Source: Microbacterium sp. UFMG61 (GTDB taxonomy: Bacteria; Actinomycetota; Actinomycetes; Actinomycetales; Microbacteriaceae). Taken from it: DNA of 32,092 bases. Below, one piece after another: positions 15,240 to 21,955 of the stretch (position 1 is its first letter; each line of letters starts with the position of its first letter). The notes under the pieces were generated by a model. It was given only the letters and a program-made list of their open reading frames with translations, was not told the origin of the DNA and did not search any database. Location of the stretch: positions 1 to 32,092 of the forward strand of contig NZ_JACAFP010000019.1 in the NCBI RefSeq assembly GCF_015354505.1, written 5' to 3'. The position numbers were made by a program, and so were the translations under genes.

Positions 15240-15263
15240 CCCGGCGGGGGTGCGCCCGCCGGG
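15240..15263 (-). terminator. Hairpin terminator after the hexapeptide-repeat gene
   Basis: CCCGGCGGG / CCCGCCGGG, a perfect 9-bp stem with a 6-base loop, begins 19 bases after the stop of the hexapeptide gene. No T-tract follows; the next bases are the -10 of the downstream gene. Confidence 0.7.
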
Positions 15264-15282
15264 CCGATCCGGGGCCGTCGGC

Positions 15283-15690
15283 TCAGGCTGCGAGCCAGAG
15301 ACCGCGGCGATCGGTGGCGACGGTGAGTCCGGCCGCGACCGTCTCGTCGTCGCCGATGCGTGCACCGCGCACGATGCGGGCGCCGGCTCCGACCTCGGTG
15401 CGGACTCCGACGTGAGCGTTGTCGCCCACAGCTGCTCCCTGACCGATGTGCGCGTGCGCATCGATGTGCGCACCTTCGCCGATCACGGCATCCGGTTCGA
15501 TCCAGGCACCGCGTGCCACGGTCGCGCCGGCGCCGACTCGTGCGCCGGGTTCGACGTACGCGCCTGCTTCGACGTGCGCCTTGGGATGGACCTTCGCGCC
15601 GTGCGCGACGAGACCGCGACCGTTGGCGTGCTTGCGATACCGCAGCGTGGCGCCCTGGTCGTTCTCGATGTCGATGTAGTTCTTACCCAC
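15283..15690 (-). CDS. Left-handed beta-helix (hexapeptide repeat) protein
   Basis: A 135-residue protein made almost entirely of hexapeptide repeats ([AGV]-x-G-A-x-V: HGAKVHPKAHVEAGAYVEPGARVGAGATVARGAWIEPDAVIG and on), which fold as a left-handed beta-helix and usually trimerise. Acyl- and nucleotidyltransferases and gamma-carbonic anhydrases share this fold, but the N-terminal 30 residues (GKNYIDIENDQGATLRYRKH) carry no domain I recognise, so activity is undefined. I chose GTG at 15690 because GGGGAGG lies just upstream and the protein then starts at GKNYIDIEN; the open frame runs on to 15774. Repeated GTTCCGAAC sites upstream suggest specific control. Confidence 0.8.
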   Translation of the reverse strand: MGKNYIDIENDQGATLRYRKHANGRGLVAHGAKVHPKAHVEAGAYVEPGARVGAGATVARGAWIEPDAVIGEGAHIDAHAHIGQGAAVGDNAHVGVRTEVGAGARIVRGARIGDDETVAAGLTVATDRRGLWLAA

Positions 15691-15702
15691 GATTCCTCCC
15701 CG

Positions 15703-15731
15703 TGTTCCGAACCTGTTCCGAACCTGTTCGG
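15703..15731. promoter_or_regulatory. Phased repeat operator before the hexapeptide-repeat gene
   Basis: TGTTCCGAACC occurs twice in tandem (15703-15713, 15714-15724), followed by a third half-copy TGTTCGG (15725-15731). Each full copy holds the odd palindrome GTTC-C-GAAC. The 11-bp period is one helical turn, so bound proteins would sit on one face. It lies beside an AT-rich patch (ATATATCAATAA, 15732-15743) that is a likely -10 region for the minus-strand gene at 15690. Confidence 0.5.
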
Positions 15732-15754
15732 ATATATCAATAACCACGGGACTG

Positions 15755-15775
15755 CTCGATTCATTCCCGAGCATG
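15755..15775. terminator. Weak hairpin between the Nei gene and the hexapeptide gene
   Basis: A 6-bp inverted repeat (TGCTCG / CGAGCA in its context) with a 9-base loop lies just after the Nei stop codon. Other pairings involving GATTC/GAATC compete. Weak candidate only. Confidence 0.3.
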
Positions 15776-15783
15776 GAATCGGG

Positions 15784-16557
15784 TCATTTCTGGCAGACGG
15801 GACACCAGAACGTGATGCGCTCGCGCGTGGGATCCGCGCCCAGTTCGCCGCGACGGATGAGGGTGCCGCAGCGGCGGCACGGCCGCCCCGAACGGCCGTA
15901 GACCCAGGTGCCCTGCCCCGGCCGGTCGACACCGGTGAAGGTGCGATGGCGGCGGTCGCGGTTCGCACGGATCGTGCGCACGCCCAGGGCGAGCAGCGCC
16001 ACGACGTCGACCTCGGGCGTCGGCGTCGTGGGCAGGACGCCGCGGAGGAACAGCAGCTCCGCGGCGTACTCGTTGCCGAAGCCGGCCACATTGCGCTGAT
16101 CGAGGAGTGCGACGTGGATCGCACGGGTGTCGGCGCTCAGACGACGGGCGGCTTCGGCGGCGTCCCACTCGGGACCGAGGGGGTCGGGGCCCAGGTGGCC
16201 CACCAGCTCGTCCTCGTCGCGCGTGGGCACGATCTCGATCTCGGCGAGGTCGATGCCGACCGCATCGCGTTCGGCCGTGCCGACGATCGCGCGGACCTTG
16301 AAGGCAGGGTGCCGCCACTTCTCGCCCGACCGATACGTCAGCCATGCCCCGTCCATACGCAGATGGGAATGCAGTGTGCTGTCGCCGATGCGCAGCAGCA
16401 GGTGCTTGCCGCGCGGGATCGATGCGATGATCGGCTGCCCGGTCAGATCGACCGTCGCGAAGCGCGGCACGCGCAGGTCGAAGCGCGTGACCACTGACCC
16501 GACGACCGCCTCGTCGAGGCGCCGCGCCGTGCGGAAGACGGTGTCGCCCTCGGGCAT
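15784..16557 (-). CDS. nei: Nei/Fpg family DNA glycosylase (endonuclease VIII-like)
   Basis: Base-excision repair glycosylase/AP lyase of 257 residues removing oxidised bases. The N-terminus MPEGDTVFRTARRLDEA gives the catalytic Pro2 and Glu3 with the Nei-type GDT context (Fpg usually has MPELPEV). RMDGAWLTYRSG and the helix-two-turn-helix region LLDQRNVAGFGNEYAAELLF are present. A C-terminal zinc finger shows as CRRC and CPVC, near residues 226-229 and 253-256. Length is normal. The ATG overlaps the stop of the EI24 gene by one base (TGATG), so the two are coupled. Confidence 0.9.
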   Translation of the reverse strand: MPEGDTVFRTARRLDEAVVGSVVTRFDLRVPRFATVDLTGQPIIASIPRGKHLLLRIGDSTLHSHLRMDGAWLTYRSGEKWRHPAFKVRAIVGTAERDAVGIDLAEIEIVPTRDEDELVGHLGPDPLGPEWDAAEAARRLSADTRAIHVALLDQRNVAGFGNEYAAELLFLRGVLPTTPTPEVDVVALLALGVRTIRANRDRRHRTFTGVDRPGQGTWVYGRSGRPCRRCGTLIRRGELGADPTRERITFWCPVCQK

Positions 16558-17327
16558 CAGACGGGTCCCGGATGCTCTGCGGCGATCGCGCGGAGCGGTG
16601 TGCGCTGCAGCATGCTGCGAGCGAGCAGGGTCGAGCCCGCGACGGCCGCGGGCATCACCGCGACCGCGCCGCCGGGGATGAGGAAGCACAGCTGCGTCGC
16701 GACACCGAACCCGAGGACCCGGGCGCGGCTGCCGCGGAACAGCGTGGCACGGTCGGCGGGCGACAGATCGCGGGCATCGAACGAGCGTCCGGTGAGCTCT
16801 CGAGCGAGCAGTCGGCCCGAGAGCGTGACGCCGAGCACCGCGCCGAGCACACCGCCCACCAGGGGGATGAGTCCGACCAGCAGCACGACGATCGCGACCA
16901 GCAGACCGAGGAGCACGAGACGGATGCCTTCGCCGAGCGCGGTCCAGAACCCGCCGCCCTCGGAATCGGGCGCGTCTCCGAGATCCTTCTCGACCGCATG
17001 CCAGATGCGCTGGTAGAACGGGTCGCCGATCGCGAGGGCGAGCGCGCTGAACACCGCACTCGCGAGCGCGAGAGCCGCGACGAGCACGACCAGGCTCACC
17101 GCCCCGCGGAACAGCGACCGCCACGGCTCGAGCCAGCGATCGGCGAACGGTGTGATCGCGTCGGAGATCAGGCCGAGCGAGAGCGCGAGGGGCACGAGAA
17201 CCGCGATCAGGAGCGCCGCCGCGATCAGGGCGGGAACCAGACCGAGCGCCATGAGTCCGGGACGCCTGCGCCAGGTCCCGAACCCGCGCAGCAGGGTGCG
17301 GACTCCCTCGAAGAACTCGCCGATCAT
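16557..17327 (-). CDS. EI24 domain membrane protein
   Basis: A 256-residue integral membrane protein with about five or six hydrophobic segments. The opening GEFFEGVRTLLRGFGTWRRRPGLMALGLVPALIAA and the later FWTALGEGIRLVLLGLLVAIVVLLVGLIPLVGGVLGAVLGVTLSGRLLARELTGRSFDARDLSPADRATL match the EI24 family, which also includes the sulfate transporter CysZ. Whether this actinobacterial branch transports anything is unknown. It starts at ATG 17327, six bases after TAGGCT at 17334-17339, and is coupled to nei downstream. Confidence 0.82.
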   Translation of the reverse strand: MIGEFFEGVRTLLRGFGTWRRRPGLMALGLVPALIAAALLIAVLVPLALSLGLISDAITPFADRWLEPWRSLFRGAVSLVVLVAALALASAVFSALALAIGDPFYQRIWHAVEKDLGDAPDSEGGGFWTALGEGIRLVLLGLLVAIVVLLVGLIPLVGGVLGAVLGVTLSGRLLARELTGRSFDARDLSPADRATLFRGSRARVLGFGVATQLCFLIPGGAVAVMPAAVAGSTLLARSMLQRTPLRAIAAEHPGPV

Positions 17328-17333
17328 GACTTC

Positions 17334-17339
17334 AGCCTA
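17334..17339 (-). promoter_or_regulatory. -10 box of a leaderless promoter for the EI24-nei pair
   Basis: TAGGCT on the minus strand lies six bases before ATG at 17327. It overlaps the TAG stop of the HAD phosphatase gene (17337-17339). Confidence 0.6.
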
Positions 17340-18038
17340 GGAGGCCGCCGGGGGAGACGTCGCGTGAAGAACGAGATCGCGCAGCATCTGCACGTCGAGA
17401 TCGAGCATCGAGCGCACCGGGTGCGCGCCCGGTGGCACCGCCAGAGCTGATCCCCCGACGACGACCGTGGCGCATCCGGCATCGACTGCCGCGGTGGCGC
17501 CCACGAACGAATCCTCGAGTGCGACGCAGCGTCGGGCGGGCAGGCCGAGCGCGGCGGCCGCCTGCAGATAGGGGTCGGGCGCGGGCTTGAGGCGGGTCGC
17601 GTCATCGGCCGTCACCCTCACCCGGAGGGACGACAGATCGACGACCTGCGCGAAGCGATCGACCCAGTGTCGGGGTGACGACGTGACGAGGGCCACAGGC
17701 ACCTCTGCCGCGCTCAGGGTGCGCAGCAACAGCTCGGCACCGGGCCGCCACGACACATCGTGCGCGTACGCGTCGAGCGAGCGTCGGTCGAGTTCGGCGG
17801 CGACGTCGCCGATCGATTCCGTCAGGCTGAGGCGGGTGTGCAGCAGGCGTGCTGCGGCGCCGAGGTCGAGCCCCTCGGCGGCGGCGACGATGTCAGAGGG
17901 CTCGCAAGTCGCGGGCTCCGGGCGGCGAGTGCGCTCGATCACGAAGCGCTCGATCACCAGGAGCCACGTGCGCTCGGTGTCGAGAAGCGTGCCGTCCATG
18001 TCGCTCAGCACCGCCCAGGCGGGAGCGTCGTCGTGCAT
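17337..18038 (-). CDS. HAD superfamily phosphatase, beta-phosphoglucomutase/phosphoglycolate type
   Basis: A 233-residue HAD hydrolase: motif I SDMDGTLLD (Asp13 nucleophile, Asp15 acid), motif II VALVTSSP, motif III Lys in RLKPAPDPYLQAA, and motif IV ALEDSFVGATAAVDAG. A helical cap lies between motifs I and II. The substrate is probably a sugar phosphate, nucleotide or phosphoglycolate but cannot be told from the sequence. ATG at 18038 has GAGAGGA upstream; the longer open frame to 18083 has no better site. It is divergent from the GntR/UTRA regulator, which may control it. Confidence 0.85.
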   Translation of the reverse strand: MHDDAPAWAVLSDMDGTLLDTERTWLLVIERFVIERTRRPEPATCEPSDIVAAAEGLDLGAAARLLHTRLSLTESIGDVAAELDRRSLDAYAHDVSWRPGAELLLRTLSAAEVPVALVTSSPRHWVDRFAQVVDLSSLRVRVTADDATRLKPAPDPYLQAAAALGLPARRCVALEDSFVGATAAVDAGCATVVVGGSALAVPPGAHPVRSMLDLDVQMLRDLVLHATSPPAAS

Positions 18039-18173
18039 GGGGATCCTCTCGCCGCCACGATCCGGGTGGATCGCTCCGTCCATCCCGTCGCTCGCACGAG
18101 GACGTCGGGCGGACGACGGGCGAACAACGGCTGAACGGAAGGGAGACGCCCGGGGAAACCCGATGGACAGGTG

Positions 18174-18187
18174 CGTGCACGTGTGCA
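18174..18187. promoter_or_regulatory. Palindromic candidate operator in the HAD-GntR divergent region
   Basis: CGTGCACG (18174-18181) is an 8-bp palindrome and runs directly into CGTGTGCA (18180-18187). The CGTGTGC half-site recurs as a perfect 14-bp palindrome at 19086-19099. The 257-bp divergent gap contains no gene; TACGCT at 18230-18235 could be a -10 for gntR. Tentative. Confidence 0.35.
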
Positions 18188-18295
18188 GTGACGGCGTGAT
18201 CGGGGTGCGCGGAGCGTGATCGCCGCAGGTACGCTGACGGCGGATCGCGCCCCGGGACCGCCTCGATCGAGCGCGCCGTGAGAGGGGAGTCCGTC

Positions 18296-19069
18296 GTGCA
18301 CCGGTATCGGGAGATCGCGAGCGACCTGTCGACGCAGATCGCCGCGGGGCGATTCGACGCCGCGGGCATGCTGCCTGCCGAGGATCAGCTCGCCCGCACC
18401 TACGAGGTCTCGCGCGGCACCGTGCGGAACGCGCTCGTGCTGCTCGCCCGACAGGGCGCCATCGCTCCCAGGCGCGGATCGGGCTGGCTCGTGCGCACGA
18501 CGCTGCAGAGCCAGCGGTTCTCGGAGCTGCGCTCGTTCGCGCAGTGGGCGTGGAGCCGCGGAATGGAGCCGGGCGGGCTCGTCGTCTCGCAGCGGCACCG
18601 CCCGCCCACGGCCGTCGAGGTGCGGAGGCTCCGGGGCGGAACGCGCTCCGGAGACGTGCTCGAGGTCGTGCGGCTGCGTCAGCTCAACGGGCGCACGGTG
18701 ATGCTCGAGCGCACGGTCTACCCGCCGTGGATCGCGGGCTTCATCGAAGACCTTCCTTCCGACGAGCCCTCGGTGGTCGGTGCCCTCGAGCAGCGTCACG
18801 GCGTGCGCATGGTGCATGGCGAGCACTCGATCGACGCGATCGCCGCGTCGAGTGACGACGCCCGACTGCTCGAGGTGCGCAGGTCGAGTCCACTGCTGCG
18901 GGTGAACAGGGTGAGCTACGCAGCGGACGGCAGCGCGATCGAAGCCGGCGACGACCGCTATCTCGCCGACACCATGTCGTTCCAGGTGCAGGCATCGCTG
19001 CAGGGCACCGAGCTCATGCGACAGTCAGAGCTGACGCGACAGTCAGAGCTGACGCGACAGGCGGGATGA
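18296..19069 (+). CDS. GntR family regulator with UTRA domain (HutC/PhnF-like)
   Basis: DNA-binding regulator of 257 residues. The N-terminal winged helix covers about residues 1-70 (HRYREIASDLSTQIAAGRFDAAGMLPAEDQLARTYEVSRGTVRNALVLLARQGAIAPRRGSGWLV); the UTRA ligand domain follows (about 85-235; SGDVLEVVRLRQLNGRTVMLERTVYPPW, VGALEQRHGVRMVHGEHSIDAIAASSDDARLLEV, PLLRVNRVSYAADGSAIEAGDDRYLAD). GTG at 18296 is chosen because AGAGGGGAG lies about six bases upstream; GTG at 18278 is the alternative. The C-terminus carries two copies of an RQSELT repeat encoded by an 18-bp tandem duplication. Targets may include itself, the divergent HAD gene and the secreted phosphoesterase. Confidence 0.87.
   Translation: MHRYREIASDLSTQIAAGRFDAAGMLPAEDQLARTYEVSRGTVRNALVLLARQGAIAPRRGSGWLVRTTLQSQRFSELRSFAQWAWSRGMEPGGLVVSQRHRPPTAVEVRRLRGGTRSGDVLEVVRLRQLNGRTVMLERTVYPPWIAGFIEDLPSDEPSVVGALEQRHGVRMVHGEHSIDAIAASSDDARLLEVRRSSPLLRVNRVSYAADGSAIEAGDDRYLADTMSFQVQASLQGTELMRQSELTRQSELTRQAG
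19018..19060 (+). repeat. 18-bp tandem duplication at the 3' end of the GntR gene
   Basis: Two identical 18-bp units (19018-19035, 19036-19053) and a 7-base start of a third. Each unit contains the palindrome GTCAG-AG-CTGAC, so the pair forms two phased inverted repeats as well as a peptide repeat. Confidence 0.9.
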
Positions 19070-19085
19070 TCTCCGTCGCTGGACT

Positions 19086-19099
19086 CGTGTGCGCACACG
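19086..19099. promoter_or_regulatory. Perfect 14-bp palindrome upstream of the phosphoesterase gene
   Basis: CGTGTGCGCACACG lies in the 155-bp gap between gntR and the phosphoesterase gene. It shares the CGTGTGC half-site with 18180-18187 in front of gntR. Possible operator for the adjacent regulator; inference. Confidence 0.4.
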
Positions 19100-19224
19100 T
19101 CCATGCGGATGCGGCGGACGGCGGCATCCTTGGCCTGTCGTTCACCTTCCGTGCACTCGGGGTTGGGTCTCGGCGTCGATCGTCGAGGCATCCACCCCCT
19201 CGTCTCTCGGAAGGACGACACCCC

Positions 19225-21840
19225 ATGCATCCCTCTCGCCCCCTCACCCGCTCGCGGGGCGCAGCCGTCGCCGGCGTCGCGCTGACCGCGGCCCTGCTGG
19301 CCGCGCCGATCACCGCGAGCGCTCAGGTCGCCGACGCGGCGCCGGTCGCCGGTGACGTGAGCGCCGTCGCCGGGTCGTCGTTCTCGCTCCCGGGCGCCGA
19401 GCTCGCCGCCGGAGTCACCGTCGACATCGTCTACGAGACCGACGCGGCCGACCCGAAGAACTGGATCGGCTTCTACCGCGACGGCGAGGTCCCGGGAGGC
19501 GAGGGTCACCTCTCGGCGTCGTGGGCATACGCGCCCGAGGCATCCGGCACCGTCTCGATCGCCGCGCCCAGCGCCCCGGGCACCTACACGGTGTGGTTCC
19601 TGGCGAAGGACGGCTATGAGCCGCTCGCCGACAGCCAGACGGTCACGGTGACCGCGGGTGCGGCGGAGCTGACGCCCGGTGACCCGGAGGCATCCGTCGA
19701 CATCGATCCGATCAGCACGGGCATCGACACCGACGGAGTCCTCGTGCGCGAGGGCTTCGATGAGGGTCTGCCCGCGGGATGGTCTGTCGAAACGGCCGGG
19801 GCGGAGGCGGGGTCTGCGGAGGACGCAGCGGATGCGGATGCGGATGCCGGACGCGCCGAGTATCGCGGCTGGGTGTCGACGACGCGGGCCGAGTGGACCG
19901 CGGACATCGACGAGATGCGCGCCCGGTTCGCGCGTCCGCTCGCCGGCTTCGTCGTGGCCGACGCTCAGCAGTACGGCGCCGCCGCCCCGTTCTCGTCGAC
20001 GCTCACCAGCGCCCCCGTCGACGTCGAGTTCCTGCGCTCGCTGCGGCTGTCGTTCGACAGCCACTACCGTGGCGCGGCCCAGCAGACCGGCGCGGTGCGG
20101 GTGAGCTTCGACGGAGGGGAGTGGACCGAGGTGCTGCGCCTCGACTCGGCGTCCGTCGTGGACGACTACGACCCCCTGCAGCTCAACTACATGCAGGACA
20201 TCGCCGTCGACGTGCCGGCCGATGCCACGCAGGTGCGCTTCCAGTGGCAGCTCGACGCCTCGGGCGAGGGGTCGCGGTACTGGGCGATCGACTCGGTCGC
20301 GGTGCACCAGGGCGAGCTCATCGCCGATGAGACGCCGACCCGGCTGTGGACGGTGTCCGACATCCAGGGACACCCCCACGACTTCGAACACGGTCTGAAC
20401 GACCTGAGCACCCTCGCGCCCGACCCTGCCGGTCTGCTGATCGTCGGAGACCTGGTCAACTCGGGCACCGACACCGAGTGGAACGAGATCTACGAGGTCA
20501 TGGACAACACCGTCGGCATCCGCCCCGACACCACGGTCGCGTCGATCGGCAACCACGAGCGATACGCGAGCGGCGGCTTCGCGGCCAACTTCGAGCGCTT
20601 CCTCGCCTTCGCCGACCGCGACACGGCCTACGGCGAGTACGTGCTGAGCGGTGACGGCGGGGACGTGCCCGTGATCACCATCGGCCAGGAGATCAGCGGT
20701 CCCTCCGACGTCGCGATGACCGACGAGCAGATCGAGTTCCTCGAGGAGCGCCTCGCCTACTGGACGGCCCAGGGTTCGCAGGTGATCGTCAACACGCACT
20801 TCCCGCTCGGCGACACCGTCTCGGCCTCGTGGATCCCCTGGTACCACGACCACCACCTGATGAACGATCGCCTGACGAGCATCCTCGGCAACTACCCGAA
20901 CGCGGTCGTCTTCAGCGGTCACACGCACTACCCGGCGTCGCTCGGCGACTGGGCGGTGCAGCGGCGCACGGCAGACGGCCACCCCGACGGCTTCTGGGCC
21001 GTCAACACCGTGGCCATGCACGTCGGCTGGGATGCCCGCGGCGAGAACACCGACGGCATCAGCGAGGTGACCATCGGCGACGTGAACAACGGACTCGTCG
21101 TCGAGTCGTACGGCGACCGTCTCGTGGTGAAGGCGTACGACTTCTTCACCGACCGGCAGATCCGTGAGGTGACGATCCGCAATCCGCTCGCGCCGTACGC
21201 GGCCGATGTCATTCCTGCCGAAGACCGGCCCGCTGACTACAGCGCCGTCGACGCCGAGCTGCGGCGCGTGCCGGCTGACCTCGACCGCTTCACGCCCGAG
21301 ACCGTCGAGACGCTGAACGCTGCGATCGCTGCCGTCGAGCGAGACCTGACCGCCGCGGACCAGGCCGAGGTCGACGCGATGGCCGCCGCGCTGCGGTCGG
21401 CCATCGACGGGCTCGTGCTCGTGGATGAGACGCCGGGTGCCGGTGCGGATGGCGGTGCTGATGGCGGTGCTGGTGCGGATGGTGGCGCGGGTACCGGTGC
21501 GGATGGTGGCGCGGGTACTGGTGCTGACGGCGGTGCTGGTGCTGGTGCGGATGGCGGTGCCGGTGCGGATGGTGGCGCGGGTGCTGGTGCTGACGGCGGA
21601 GCTGATGCTGGTGCTGGTGCTGACGGCGGTGCCGGGGCTGGTGCGGAAGGCGGGGCGGATGGCGAGGGAGCCGGCGTCGGTCAGGGCGGTGCCTCTGACG
21701 ACCCGGCGGTGGATCCTGAGCGCACCGATCTCGCGGCGACCGGTGCAGACCCGGGCGTCGGCTGGATCGTGGCGCTGGGCATGATCGCGCTCGGCGGCGG
21801 CTTGGTCGCGCTGCGTCGGATCCGCGCGCGGAGGTCCTGA
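19225..21840 (+). CDS. Secreted, sortase-anchored metallophosphoesterase
   Basis: An 871-residue surface enzyme. Sec signal peptide at residues 1-33 (basic start, AAVAGVALTAALLAAP core, likely cut after ITASAQ); beta-sandwich modules to about 370; calcineurin-like phosphoesterase from about 373 with metal-ligand motifs SDIQGH (378-383), GDLVNSG (408-414), GNHE (442-445), NTHF (523-526) and SGHTH (564-568). The usual DxH is DIQ here, so one ligand differs. A FIVAR-like helical module follows (about 671-733), then a Gly/Ala/Asp linker of about 95 residues, LAATG (836-840), a hydrophobic helix and a basic tail, which is the wall-sorting signal recognised by class E sortases (LAxTG). ATG 19225 follows GGAAGGA. 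The natural phosphoester substrate is unknown. Confidence 0.88.
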   Translation: MHPSRPLTRSRGAAVAGVALTAALLAAPITASAQVADAAPVAGDVSAVAGSSFSLPGAELAAGVTVDIVYETDAADPKNWIGFYRDGEVPGGEGHLSASWAYAPEASGTVSIAAPSAPGTYTVWFLAKDGYEPLADSQTVTVTAGAAELTPGDPEASVDIDPISTGIDTDGVLVREGFDEGLPAGWSVETAGAEAGSAEDAADADADAGRAEYRGWVSTTRAEWTADIDEMRARFARPLAGFVVADAQQYGAAAPFSSTLTSAPVDVEFLRSLRLSFDSHYRGAAQQTGAVRVSFDGGEWTEVLRLDSASVVDDYDPLQLNYMQDIAVDVPADATQVRFQWQLDASGEGSRYWAIDSVAVHQGELIADETPTRLWTVSDIQGHPHDFEHGLNDLSTLAPDPAGLLIVGDLVNSGTDTEWNEIYEVMDNTVGIRPDTTVASIGNHERYASGGFAANFERFLAFADRDTAYGEYVLSGDGGDVPVITIGQEISGPSDVAMTDEQIEFLEERLAYWTAQGSQVIVNTHFPLGDTVSASWIPWYHDHHLMNDRLTSILGNYPNAVVFSGHTHYPASLGDWAVQRRTADGHPDGFWAVNTVAMHVGWDARGENTDGISEVTIGDVNNGLVVESYGDRLVVKAYDFFTDRQIREVTIRNPLAPYAADVIPAEDRPADYSAVDAELRRVPADLDRFTPETVETLNAAIAAVERDLTAADQAEVDAMAAALRSAIDGLVLVDETPGAGADGGADGGAGADGGAGTGADGGAGTGADGGAGAGADGGAGADGGAGAGADGGADAGAGADGGAGAGAEGGADGEGAGVGQGGASDDPAVDPERTDLAATGADPGVGWIVALGMIALGGGLVALRRIRARRS
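21434..21665 (+). repeat. GA-rich low-complexity repeat encoding the wall-spanning linker
   Basis: Imperfect short repeats built on GGTGC(G/T)GATGGCGG encode a Gly-Ala-Asp linker (AGADGG units) before the sorting signal. Copy number is likely to vary between strains. Confidence 0.85.
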
Positions 21841-21854
21841 CCGCATCCGCTGAG

Positions 21855-21920
21855 GAAGAGATCTCGCGCAGCGAAGGACCGTATCCCGGATTCCCTCCTT
21901 CGGTGCGTGAGATCTCCTTC
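21855..21920. terminator. Long imperfect inverted repeat between convergent genes
   Basis: Arms 21855-21878 and 21896-21920 pair over about 24 bp with two mismatches and one bulge; the 17-base loop is 21879-21895. It sits between the phosphoesterase and helicase stop codons and probably ends transcription from both sides. Confidence 0.6.
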
Positions 21921-21955
21921 ACTGCGTGGGGCCGCACCACCCCACTCCTCGCGAC

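Noticed and set aside
21434..21665. Repeat array resembling a CRISPR
   Set aside because: Units are short, irregular and in frame inside a protein linker; no unique spacers of constant length.
18958..21846. A 962-codon open frame on the minus strand opposite the phosphoesterase, with Ser-Thr-Arg repeats
   Set aside because: It is antisense to a convincing enzyme with intact metal motifs; high GC keeps the opposite frame open and the repeats mirror the GA-rich linker.
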